Source: Fibrobacterota bacterium
Lineage (GTDB): Bacteria > Fibrobacterota > Chitinivibrionia > Chitinivibrionales > Chitinispirillaceae
Length of the DNA stretch: 46,040 nucleotides
Direction of reading: 5' to 3'
Assembly: GCA_023412475.1 (NCBI GenBank)
Contig: JAEYNR010000054.1
Coordinates: 1-46,040 of the forward strand
Below are positions 17,974 to 26,028 of this stretch, one piece after another; position 1 is the first letter of the stretch; each line of letters opens with the position of its first letter. Below the pieces are notes generated by a model that saw only the letters and a program-made list of their open reading frames with translations, was not told the origin of the DNA and did no database searches. The position numbers and the translations under genes are program-made.

Positions 17974-18323
17974 AAGGATATTCGATTTGTTACTACTGAG
18001 ATATTGAGGAGGCTTGTCCTGGCACTCCATTACGCTGATTGTCAAAAGGACTGATGGTGCAATAAAAACAGACTAAAATAGGAGTTTTTTCCCGTTCCAG
18101 TTGACTCTGCTAAAAACGTCCTGTTTCAAATTATGGCTCTCTTGAAGATTCAAAGAGAACCTGAAAATAAGTAAAACTTCACGCAATAAATTTCTACTGT
18201 TATACAGAAGGTGTCCCCAGAGTCTTGTTGCATTCAAAAAGTAATTTCATATCATTGTCATTCTAATGTTAACAATATCTGATTTCATACACACCGCTGA
18301 TGTTAAGTTGTTCCTGAAGTAAA
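17974..18323. other. intergenic stretch without a recognised gene
   Basis: No coding pattern, RNA gene or strong hairpin is seen. It separates rapA from the tail of the frameshifted minus-strand gene; the region 18247-18323 is out-of-frame read-through of that pseudogene rather than part of the restored product. Confidence 0.4.
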
Positions 18324-19141
18324 TCATTTTATTGTTCTTCCGTTTACCATAGCATCGACAAGAAGATACCTTGTTTGTTCTACAAAGCTGCCGCTTTCCA
18401 CTCCCAGTGCGGTAACAGTCCGAACTTATCAAACCAACTCCACTTTTGTAGATATCTGTAACTTTTCCATTTCCTGCCCCATAAAATTCACTTTCGCCGG
18501 TCTGGGAACCAAAAGCATATGAATAGTCAAAATTGATCATCAATCCGTCAACTTCAGGAATGATTTCAACATTTCCAGTGTCATTCTGGCCATGTGGTAT
18601 CTCGTAAATAAGAGACGTCACCAAATCCGCTGAAAGTGAAAGAGGAATACCTTTTTCGGGAATGATAATAAAGGTGTCCCTTGTTATGATGCCGTTATAT
18701 TCTTCCAGAGTAAGATATATCAAGGTATCCACTCTTATCGGTTCGCCCCAGTCAGAATCAGGCCATGAAACAGTTTTGTAAAAACTTGCGATATGAATAA
18801 GACCGTCCTCTTCCTGAATGGCCAAATCGGTAAAAAACCAGGCGACCTGTCAGATCAAGAATTCTGAAACTCGCGGTTAAAGGCTGTTGTATCGAAATTT
18901 TTATATGCGTGTTTGAAATAACGGTTCCGGAATAACTTTCAGACCTGACTGTATGTAGACTGCTTACATTAATGGAAAAAATGCCGTTGAAATTGGTGGT
19001 ATCGGACAGGTTACTGCCCAAAAGTGACACGGTACATCCGAAAAGCGGAGCACCTCTTTTATTGATAACACGCCCTGTTAAAGAGTGGCTTGCACTAAAA
19101 GCATCAATTACAATAAATGAAAAAACAATAAAAACAGACAT
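18324..19141 (-). pseudogene. frameshifted secreted protein with carboxypeptidase-regulatory-like domain
   Basis: The restored product begins with a signal peptide (MSVFIVFSFIVIDAFSAS), then a CarbopepD-type beta-domain (SLTGRVINKRGAPLFGCTV), then a sorting-domain-like segment (FRILDLTGRL). At a run of six T near 18830 the frame shifts and continues as FTDLAIQEEDGLIHIA. A second shift near 18420 restores RTVTALGVESGSF and VDAMVNGRTIK, ending at 18324. Each segment reads as natural protein only in its own frame. Homopolymer sequencing error could explain the first shift, but two shifts suggest decay. The gene was probably an extracellular or surface protein. Confidence 0.6.
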
Positions 19142-19568
19142 ACCACTGATACACACGATGCAGTGAACGATATTAAAAATGCAGTAAATGACATTTATTG
19201 CGTTTGTTGTCTTCGAGGTTGTCCAATCAAATGTCGTAAGTGGCGTACTGGTTTGCAGGGCGTTCAGACTACTTTTACGGGTTTTGAAAACAAACATATC
19301 GCACCGTTCACTGCAATATTACCACCGTTCACTGCAAAGAACTCATATCCCTTACGCTAGCAGATATTTTTTAACATACTTTTATCCTAAATTGTTGGCA
19401 GAAAACCAGGAACATGCGGTATCATTTTGAAATCAACTCTAAAAGTAATCAATTTGTAAGTGTTTATAAAAACTGTGAAGGAAAATGGAGGCTTGAGATA
19501 GAGTAACCTTGGTGCAAGCATGAATTTACAGTTATTGAGAACAGTTCGACTAATGAAGAGTATTAAAA
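19142..19568. other. remnant-rich intergenic stretch
   Basis: No intact gene is seen. CACCGTTCACTGCAA occurs twice in near-copy around 19302-19337. At 19414-19506 on the plus strand a 30-codon frame (MRYHFEINSKSNQF...WRLEIE) looks like the tail of a lost protein rather than a gene. Confidence 0.35.
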
Positions 19569-19786
19569 ATGAATAAAAATATTGTAGTAACTTTGATATG
19601 TGCATTTTTCACATTCCCGGTTTTCTCGAAACATGTTCAATCAAGTATATATTTACCTTTGATGAGAATTTCAATATAAAGGGAGGCAGCACTGGGATTT
19701 TTGCAATTACCGATGCTGTTACAGGGGAGCTCTCATGGAACGATATAGTGGCTGAAGGTGCACCAACCAAAGACACACCTGAATAA
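19569..19786 (+). pseudogene. remnant of a small secreted protein
   Basis: An ATG at 19569 with GAAGAG upstream opens a good signal peptide (MNKNIVVTLICAFFTFPVFS) that stops early in its frame. A neighbouring frame continues as FTFDENFNIKGGSTGIFAI and ends with WNDIVAEGAPTKDTPE at 19786. A single frameshift near 19640 would join them into a secreted protein of about 70 residues. It is probably decayed, although a sequencing error in an intact gene is possible. Confidence 0.4.
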
Positions 19787-19881
19787 ACGTGTCTCCAAAT
19801 CTTTATTGTTTTACTAAGAATCACTGATTGAAAGATAAAAAATGACTAACGCACAACATCCACCGCTGGAATTTATCGATT

Positions 19882-21111
19882 CTATTGACAGGGTATCCCC
19901 AGTTGAACAGTCGTTCCGATTCTCGCTGAGCTTTTTATGTGCAAAAATGCCCTGTCCCCCCACAAATGTCTCAACCGGTCTTCCAGAATAGTAAGCCCAT
20001 ATCCGAAAACCGGTTGATTCTCCCCAAAACCGATACCATTATCAGCTATCGTGATCACTGTCCTGTTATGCAATCTATTAACCGATACGGTAATGTCACC
20101 TTTACCATTTCTGGATGAAAATCCGTGCTTAATGGAGTTCTCGACAAGGGGCTGTATACTCAGGGCAGGAATTTGAACTTTTTTAACGTCTGCATCGATA
20201 TTAATCTTATAAGTAAGTTGATCGCCGAAACGGATCCGTTCAAGCTCAAGATACGATTCAACAATATATAATTCATCCTCCAGCTTGACGGTTTTTCGCT
20301 CGCCTGCTTCCAGAATGTACCTGAAAAGATGGGAAAGGGACAGTATCGCAGTTTCTGTCCGTGTCGGATCCTTCTGAGCAAGATGACAGATGGAGTTAAG
20401 AGTGTTAAAAAGAAAATGGGGATCGCTTTTAGCCCGAAGAGCGGTTAATTTGAGGTCGCTTATCTGCTTTTCGGCCTGCATCTTAACCACTTTCAGTTCG
20501 GTATCTAGAAGTTTATGATAATTGTATTCCATTATCAGTCTTACTAATACTGAGGTAAAACCATAAACCATAGTAGTAACAAACGGATAAAGAGCCTGAG
20601 AAAGCAGTTCGCCAGCGGTGATTTTGTTTGTTATTATAAAGAATAGAAATGTTGTTGCCATTACAGATGGATAACCAAAGCAGAATACTATCGGCTTGGC
20701 GAAAAAACCGCATAACAGGCCGCGTACCAGGAAATTGATAGTCAGAGAAGTAGGGTTTGAATCATAAAGTACCATCAATGCAGGATAAAACGCGAAACAC
20801 CATAAAATAAATACTTCCCAGTGAATTTTGTGATAGAAAGAGAGATGGCCTTTGCGGGGGAAAAACCATAGTGAAGCTGACAAAATGGCAGCAATGGAGC
20901 CGAACAGGTGAGACCCATGCGCTCCCATGGCTTTATCCATAAAAGGAATTAGAAGACAACTGATCGGGCCTAAAATCGCCATGCCCGGTATAATCCGTTG
21001 TATGAAACGATAATCGGTATTGAAAACTATATGAAAAATTTTGCGAAAAAGTTCGGCAATCTTGTTAAAATATAAAGTACGAGCATTTGGCTTGTCTAAT
21101 GTCGTTTCCAT
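19882..21111 (-). CDS. LytS/YehU-type membrane sensor histidine kinase
   Basis: 410 residues. Residues 35-190 hold about five to six hydrophobic segments, a membrane sensor region without a recognised ligand domain. Then come a helix (about 190-215) and the His_kinase/HATPase pair of the LytS family. The phospho-accepting histidine is His232 in SDPHFLFNTLNSI; the N-box is PLVENSIKHGF and the G1 box IADNGIGFG. The start at 21111 has AAGGA upstream; the reading frame extends to a TTG 31 codons earlier that lacks a ribosome site. It is divergent from the LytTR regulator, its likely partner. The signal is unknown. Confidence 0.87.
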   Translation of the reverse strand: METTLDKPNARTLYFNKIAELFRKIFHIVFNTDYRFIQRIIPGMAILGPISCLLIPFMDKAMGAHGSHLFGSIAAILSASLWFFPRKGHLSFYHKIHWEVFILWCFAFYPALMVLYDSNPTSLTINFLVRGLLCGFFAKPIVFCFGYPSVMATTFLFFIITNKITAGELLSQALYPFVTTMVYGFTSVLVRLIMEYNYHKLLDTELKVVKMQAEKQISDLKLTALRAKSDPHFLFNTLNSICHLAQKDPTRTETAILSLSHLFRYILEAGERKTVKLEDELYIVESYLELERIRFGDQLTYKINIDADVKKVQIPALSIQPLVENSIKHGFSSRNGKGDITVSVNRLHNRTVITIADNGIGFGENQPVFGYGLTILEDRLRHLWGDRAFLHIKSSARIGTTVQLGIPCQ

Positions 21112-21637
21112 ATAGCTGACATTCCTTACCGGAAGAATTAAATAAATACATACAATACCATCCAAGTTAAAAAAATAATACCAGATAATTGCCCAAAATA
21201 GCAAAATTTAACTGTTTTTAACAGAATCCAACTTTACGAGTTCACACATGTTACTTTACATTGGCCCTTCCTTTCCCACAGCAAATTCGAAGTAAGTTGT
21301 ATAGATCAAAATAGCATCACAACACAGCGGATGGGTGTAGGTAAAAAGCTAAACGTAGCTTTCCATTTACTCCAATATCCAATGAAACGCAAATTATATA
21401 GGCAAGAAGAGCCAGCCCATATTTGCCATTGTACGGCATTTACACTATAACCCGGAAAGTCTGAAAGTAACAACGTCTGCTTTGTTTGCACTATAAAAAG
21501 CATATGGTGAATGATATTTTAGTTGAACCTGTTGCGCAGGGAGAAGTCGACAACCTATTTTATTTGCGAAAGATAAAAGTAAGATATCTGTTAGCCTTGC
21601 TGTATAGGAAAAAAGGAGCTACGACAAGTATAAACTT
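21112..21637. other. intergenic region between the divergent kinase and regulator
   Basis: No gene is seen. A short perfect hairpin AAAGCTA-AACG-TAGCTTT lies at 21345-21362. Promoters for both divergent genes should lie here, but no clear box pair was identified. Confidence 0.4.
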
Positions 21638-21794
21638 GGCACCGTCAGGAAATAAGTGTTACATTCTGCTTTCCTTTCGTACCGGTTTCCTGGTTTCTGT
21701 TTTGGCCCCCTGTTAGGCCTCCCCGGCAGCGCTTTGGACTTCGGCACAAATCCAGCGCATAATGTGAAACACTTATTTCTTTGTCTGACGGGCC
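21638..21794 (+). promoter_or_regulatory. long-stem structured leader ahead of the LytTR regulator
   Basis: GGC-A-CCGTCA plus GGAAATAAGTGTTACATT (21638-21665) pairs with AATGTGAAACACTTATTTC, a short bulge and TGACGGGCC (21761-21794), giving a stem of more than 20 pairs. Inside the 95-base loop a second hairpin (21729-21758) has GCGC ends, TGGA/TCCA and a CTTCGG-containing loop. It ends 32 bases before the ATG, so it would be a 5' leader RNA, a small RNA, or a mobile palindromic insertion. No known riboswitch core was recognised. Confidence 0.5.
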
Positions 21795-21826
21795 CTTAGC
21801 CGGTAAAACTGGGAGGGATAATTACT

Positions 21827-22603
21827 ATGCAGTTCAGGACTTTACTGGTTGACGATGAGCCAGCGGCAATAAAAAGACTTCGGGAATTGCTGAAAAAGCA
21901 CAGAGCAGAGATCAAAATCATTGGTGAAGCAGATAATGGATTACAAACAGTGGAAAAGACCAATAGGCTCAAACCCGATCTTTTATTTCTTGATATTCAT
22001 TTGGCTGGAGAGAATGCTTTTTCGGTAATTGAAGAACTCAACTACGAGCCAGCGGTAATATTTACAACGGGATATGACCAGTATGCGGTCCGGGCATTTG
22101 AGTGCAACGCTATCGATTACCTTCTCAAACCAATCGAACCTCAAAGACTCGAAAAGAGCATTCAAAGGCTTTCTGCGGGCATACGAAATATTTCATTAGA
22201 ATGTACAATTAATAAACTGAAAAGCGAAATGCAGTCTTCGAAGCTTCCCCCGCTTACCAGAATCCAGGCCAGAATTGGAGACACAATAAACTTTGTAAAT
22301 GTCGAAGATGTTTTGTACTTCGAAGCCGAAGATTATTATTGTGCAGTACATACCAATAATAAGAAATTGCTGATACGCATGAGCCTTCAGGAACTGGACC
22401 AGCGACTGCCACCAGGACAGTTTATAAGGATTCACCGCAAATATTTCGTAAATTTTAACCATGTTACACAACTTCGAAGCTCTATCAGAGGGTCTGTGCA
22501 TGTGATTCTTGATAACGATGATGAAACATCGCTTCCGGCTAGTCGAAGTTATGCATCTTCGGTACGGCAGTCTTTTCGCAGCCGGTCAGTCATGGACAAT
22601 TAG
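21827..22603 (+). CDS. LytTR-family response regulator
   Basis: 258 residues. The receiver domain covers residues 3-120 with acidic pair DDE at 9-11, phospho-acceptor Asp56 in LLFLDIHLAG, the switch Thr in FTTGYDQYAVRAF and Lys in DYLLKP. The LytTR DNA-binding domain covers about 145-250 (VEDVLYFEAEDYY, then FIRIHRKYFVN). Such regulators act as dimers on direct repeats and often control envelope or secretion functions. It pairs with the divergent LytS-like kinase at 19882-21111. GGGAGG lies about ten bases before the ATG. Confidence 0.93.
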   Translation: MQFRTLLVDDEPAAIKRLRELLKKHRAEIKIIGEADNGLQTVEKTNRLKPDLLFLDIHLAGENAFSVIEELNYEPAVIFTTGYDQYAVRAFECNAIDYLLKPIEPQRLEKSIQRLSAGIRNISLECTINKLKSEMQSSKLPPLTRIQARIGDTINFVNVEDVLYFEAEDYYCAVHTNNKKLLIRMSLQELDQRLPPGQFIRIHRKYFVNFNHVTQLRSSIRGSVHVILDNDDETSLPASRSYASSVRQSFRSRSVMDN

Positions 22604-22621
22604 AAAATATGGTCTGTGTCT

Positions 22622-22857
22622 TGGAGCCGTCTCGATGAGGCCATGGAGTTGCTGAAGAAAACGGAGGATATCTGTAAAGAAGTGTGTTTAAAACCAAATT
22701 TGAAATGGTGTCTTGAAGCTTAGATCTCAGTGCTTGAATAATCTGGAAAAAATCCGAGGCAAGGGCAGCCTGCAAGAGGCTTGATGAACTTGAAAAGTGC
22801 ATGGAAAATAGCTATTCCAGCGAAATCAGGTCACTTTTCGCGCCCTTGTTAACATAA
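22622..22857 (+). pseudogene. frameshifted remnant of a helical protein
   Basis: Three consecutive frames each carry a helical, charged segment: LDEAMELLKKTEDICKEV, then LRSQCLNNLEKI, then EARAACKRLDELEKCMEN, ending at TAA 22855-22857. They read in order along the plus strand as one decayed coiled-coil-like protein with two shifts. It lies 18 bases after the regulator gene. The family is unknown. Confidence 0.4.
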
Positions 22858-22930
22858 TTCCTCCTTATCAAATTCTAAACAAAGGCAGTAAAAAGGCTAA
22901 TAAGTCCAAATTGAAATACTTCAAGAATAA

Positions 22931-23037
22931 GCACGAAATTCGAAATAAGAACAAGAAATGGGAAAGAGGACTCACTGATAAACTATAGCTACCTTGAAGC
23001 ACTCTTATTCCCGTTTCGAATTTCGTGCTTTTTTTTT
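22931..23037 (+). repeat. palindromic AATTCGAA element ending in a T-run
   Basis: GCACGAAATTCGAAA (22931-22945) is a perfect 15-bp inverted repeat of TTTCGAATTTCGTGC (23014-23028), followed by nine T. The loop contains AAGAACAAG and ACTGATAAACTATA, words also found in order at 3697-3800. It has the form of a large terminator for plus-strand transcription and belongs to the dispersed repeat family. Confidence 0.65.
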
Positions 23038-23135
23038 AAACACTCTTATTACTGTTTAGAATTTAGAATTTTGTAATTTAGAAATTTCTGATTAGATCTC
23101 AGATATTTGGATACCTGGTCTGAGATCTTCATTCG

Positions 23136-23606
23136 TCATTCGTTATTCAGAATTTCAGATCCCACCGTCACATTCTCTTCCTCTGGGATCTTTGCTATTT
23201 CTGCTATTTCGGTCTTCTCAGTTTTCTCGGCCTTTTTGCTTCTGGTCCGCTTTCCTTCGCCTGGTTCCGAGTTTCTTTTGGATGAGCGGCTGCTTTTAGT
23301 CAGATTGATGCCAGAGAGCTGTTTGAAAAGCTCTTCCTGGTCTTCGGAGTAGATTTTAGCATAGGCTAAAGCCCTCATCGATTTTTGAAGCAGTTCGTTT
23401 TGGCTGTTCTCAAGGTCCTGCTGTGCCGAGTTAATAAGGGTATAAACCTCGTTGAGTGCTTTCATTTTTTCATGGACATCATTTATCAGAGTATCCAGAA
23501 TTTCCAGATTTATGTCCGGAAAATTAACGCTGGAAAAATTTTGTTTAAACAGTTCGTAAAAGTCCTGAATAGGAGCTGGAATGGGATTTTCAATTTCGTT
23601 TTGCAT
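23136..23606 (-). CDS. hypothetical protein with basic, repetitive tail
   Basis: 156 residues, not recognised. Residues 1-100 are helical (FYELFKQNFSSV, then ALNEVYTLINSAQQDLENSQ), probably coiled coil. Residues 105-135 are rich in Ser, Arg and Lys, and the following KAEKTEKTEIAEIAKI is an imperfect short repeat, a flexible charged tail of the type seen in phasin- or nucleoid-associated-like proteins. The start at 23606 has AAGGA upstream; an in-frame codon 14 residues earlier adds a cysteine- and arginine-rich tail and lacks a ribosome site. It is a single-gene unit on the minus strand. Function is unknown. Confidence 0.6.
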   Translation of the reverse strand: MQNEIENPIPAPIQDFYELFKQNFSSVNFPDINLEILDTLINDVHEKMKALNEVYTLINSAQQDLENSQNELLQKSMRALAYAKIYSEDQEELFKQLSGINLTKSSRSSKRNSEPGEGKRTRSKKAEKTEKTEIAEIAKIPEEENVTVGSEILNNE

Positions 23607-23890
23607 GATTAGCCGCTTCCTTCTGCTACAAAAAAAAAGGTAAAACAAAAAAGGCAGTCTTTAAGCACTTGGTAAAATAGCTTGAGAGAGGGAGGAAATC
23701 AATCATGGATTTTTGGAAGAAAATTCAGATGTTGGATATGGCGGGTGGAGAGTCTAAGTGTTTCGGAGACCCCCTGGTTGACTAGCCGAGCCGGTTTCTA
23801 TATTGATATCGACCACTGACAACGATGTCGATTTGATGCTCATAGCAATCGCCTGTGTTTTAATTGGCGGCCAGGGTTTTCTCCCAAAAA

Positions 23891-24508
23891 TCAGCGCACT
23901 TCCGCTTCATTGAACTGAACCGTAGTAGAGCCGGAGTGGATCTTATCGGTAATCTGGGTTATTAGAACCTGAAAGTGGCTTATATTATTTGAAGCACTCA
24001 GTATATCACCCGCTTTAAAGTCTGCAGCAGCACTGGCAGCGGCATTTTCTGCAGTTTTAAGCTCCTCTTTTAATGCAGTAATCAGGTGTTTGTTTTTAAA
24101 AGCTGAAGATTTTTTAATGTTATTAGCTGTTATCTTTATCAGTTCATCAGAAAGTGAAATGTTGTTACGGACTGTTTCTGCCATATTCTGTTTTGCCCCT
24201 GGAGCTTCACGTGCTATCTCTTTGGCAAGAACTTCCGTTTTCTTTAACAGTTGAATAGCGCCCGTGTATTTGCGGGACAGAAAAAATGAGTTTTTCTGCT
24301 TTGCAATCTCAGCTTCTGCGGCCTGGAGTCCTTTGTGCACATTCTCAAAATTTTTAGCCATATATTTATCTGCTTCTGCATCGATTGCTGCTTTAATGGC
24401 TTCTTTTGTTTGGGCCAGTTCATTATCGGGTGATTTGGCGCATCCTGAAAAAAGAACGCAAACGATACAGCTAACAGCAATGATATGATGCTTTATATTG
24501 TGATGCAT
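23891..24508 (-). CDS. lipoprotein with DUF4398-like helical repeats
   Basis: 205 residues. A signal peptide ends in a lipobox (LFSGC, Cys23), so the protein is probably lipid-anchored and faces the periplasm. The body is alpha-helical and alanine-rich: one unit around residues 32-95 (AIKAAIDAEADKYMAKNF, then YTGAIQLLKKTEVLAKEI) resembles DUF4398-type helical hairpins of envelope proteins, and a second helical pair follows. AAGGA lies before the ATG. It is separated from the upstream barrel gene by a 44-nt palindrome. Function is unknown. Confidence 0.7.
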   Translation of the reverse strand: MHHNIKHHIIAVSCIVCVLFSGCAKSPDNELAQTKEAIKAAIDAEADKYMAKNFENVHKGLQAAEAEIAKQKNSFFLSRKYTGAIQLLKKTEVLAKEIAREAPGAKQNMAETVRNNISLSDELIKITANNIKKSSAFKNKHLITALKEELKTAENAAASAAADFKAGDILSASNNISHFQVLITQITDKIHSGSTTVQFNEAEVR

Positions 24509-24622
24509 AATGATTCCTTTTTAGAAGTAGAAAATTTATATCAACAGGAATATAAAACAGGGATTGTCTGATTTAGCATTTTGAAATAGATGTTTGATGG
24601 AAATGGTGGAGTGAGGAGTGCT

Positions 24623-24666
24623 CCCCGGAGGTAACTTTTTGACATGTTACAAATTCACCTCTGGGG
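24623..24666. repeat. 44-nt palindromic element, copy C
   Basis: Begins CCCCGGAGGTAACTTTTT and ends ATTCACCTCTGGGG. Its reverse complement matches 14648-14691 at 38 of 44 positions by eye. It lies 38 bases downstream of the minus-strand barrel gene, where it could end transcription. Confidence 0.8.
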
Positions 24667-24704
24667 AAGGTGAAGGGGCAGTGTGACGGGTGATCCTGTC
24701 CGGA

Positions 24705-25301
24705 TCAAAACAATAGTCCCAGTCTGGCCAGAAGACTTCCCGGATAACCATCCGAGAGCTCATCCAGAAGTATTGCTGCCTTGAGCTGCATACTCAGTTG
24801 CACAGTGGCGCTTCTGAAAAAAATGACTCCCAGGGAGGTCCCCAGAGAAAATCCGAAGGCATTTTTGCTGTCTCCCCTGGCATATGCCAATCCTATATCT
24901 GCTCCCGCATAAGGAGAGATATCGGTTTTTAAAGGGTAATAGCTGGATGAGATACTTATACCCAACATATGTGATCCGTCCAGGTCTGTTGTTATATCAC
25001 CAATAAAACCTAGTCCCATATATTCCTGAATCAGCCAGAATTTTCCACTATAAAAACTGTAAGCCAGTTTGTCATTGCCAAATCGTCTCATGTTTGCAGG
25101 ACCGAAACCAACAGTGCTAAAAGAAAATGCCTGATTTACGGCAATATTGCTTTTTTCTTTTGTCGAGTCGCTGGTGTTTGTCCTTTTCTGCAATAGATTC
25201 TGGTCTTTTTTGTAAGGTATTTCCGATATAACAGAAGAGAAGCTGTGTGAAAGAAATGCAGAAAACATGCAAAGAGACAGTACTGCCGGTAAAAATTTCA
25301 T
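24705..25301 (-). CDS. probable small outer-membrane beta-barrel protein
   Basis: 198 residues. An N-terminal signal peptide (MKFLPAVLSLCMFSAFLSHS) is followed by a Lys/Ser/Thr-rich linker and then alternating amphipathic strands with glycine and aromatics (FGFSLGTSLGVIFF), ending in LLARLGLLF. The terminal Phe is the usual BAM-type signal of outer-membrane barrels. About eight strands are expected for this length. It follows the BON-domain gene by 28 bases on the same strand and has AGGAG before its ATG, so it belongs to the stress and envelope block. The specific role is unknown. Confidence 0.6.
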   Translation of the reverse strand: MKFLPAVLSLCMFSAFLSHSFSSVISEIPYKKDQNLLQKRTNTSDSTKEKSNIAVNQAFSFSTVGFGPANMRRFGNDKLAYSFYSGKFWLIQEYMGLGFIGDITTDLDGSHMLGISISSSYYPLKTDISPYAGADIGLAYARGDSKNAFGFSLGTSLGVIFFRSATVQLSMQLKAAILLDELSDGYPGSLLARLGLLF

Positions 25302-25329
25302 ATTAGTCTCCTGTGGTAATTTTCAACAG

Positions 25330-25989
25330 TTATGCGATAACAAGTTTATTTGTTAGATTTGTCACTCCTCTGGTGTATTTAGCAGCATTGTGTGCTGCAG
25401 TGTAGGCATGCCAGTCTGGTACCCTTCCATGAATTGTCACTCTTCCACCATCAACTGTTACATTGATCTCCTGAATATCTACATTGGAAATTCTTTGGAG
25501 CGCAGATAGGATATCTGCTGAGATCGCAGTATCATAAGGAGAACTAGTGGGTACAACTGATAACATGTTGACCACATCCCTGACCCCCGGAATTTCAAAA
25601 ACGATCTCTTCGGTCTGTATTTTTTTCCAGTACCCATCAACAGAGCCACCCAGAAACACAATCCCCTTATCGACTCTGATTTCCAGCGTATCCGGATTAA
25701 TCACCGGGTTAAGTGCGATGAGAGTTTTAATGTCTCTGGCAATCTGTTCATCGGTAAATTTCTGATAGCTGGTATCGTTAACGATTTTGAGATGATTGTG
25801 TACTTCTGTTACCCCGGCAATGCTCAATGCATCCATTTGTGCGGCTGTTTTTTGCATATATGAACTGACATTTCCACTCAAGGTAGCGATATGCTCTTTT
25901 ACCTCTACATCGATTCCTGTGGAATTGATACGACTGTCCCATTGGAGCTGTTTAATGATATCGTTTCGAACCTGTTCATCTGTACGCAT
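25330..25989 (-). CDS. three-BON-domain protein
   Basis: 219 residues made of three BON domains, at about 4-70, 78-146 and 150-218, each ending in a GxVxxxxxxxxAxxxAxxxxGVxxVxNxL-type pattern. BON domains bind phospholipid or other envelope ligands (OsmY in Escherichia coli). There is no signal peptide, so unlike OsmY it is probably cytoplasmic or exported another way. AGGAG precedes the ATG. The gene lies between nicotinate phosphoribosyltransferase and the barrel protein, and such proteins are often stress-induced. Confidence 0.87.
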   Translation of the reverse strand: MRTDEQVRNDIIKQLQWDSRINSTGIDVEVKEHIATLSGNVSSYMQKTAAQMDALSIAGVTEVHNHLKIVNDTSYQKFTDEQIARDIKTLIALNPVINPDTLEIRVDKGIVFLGGSVDGYWKKIQTEEIVFEIPGVRDVVNMLSVVPTSSPYDTAISADILSALQRISNVDIQEINVTVDGGRVTIHGRVPDWHAYTAAHNAAKYTRGVTNLTNKLVIA

Positions 25990-26028
25990 CGAAGTATCTC
26001 CTGTTCTAAACGTTTTTGGTGCACCTTT

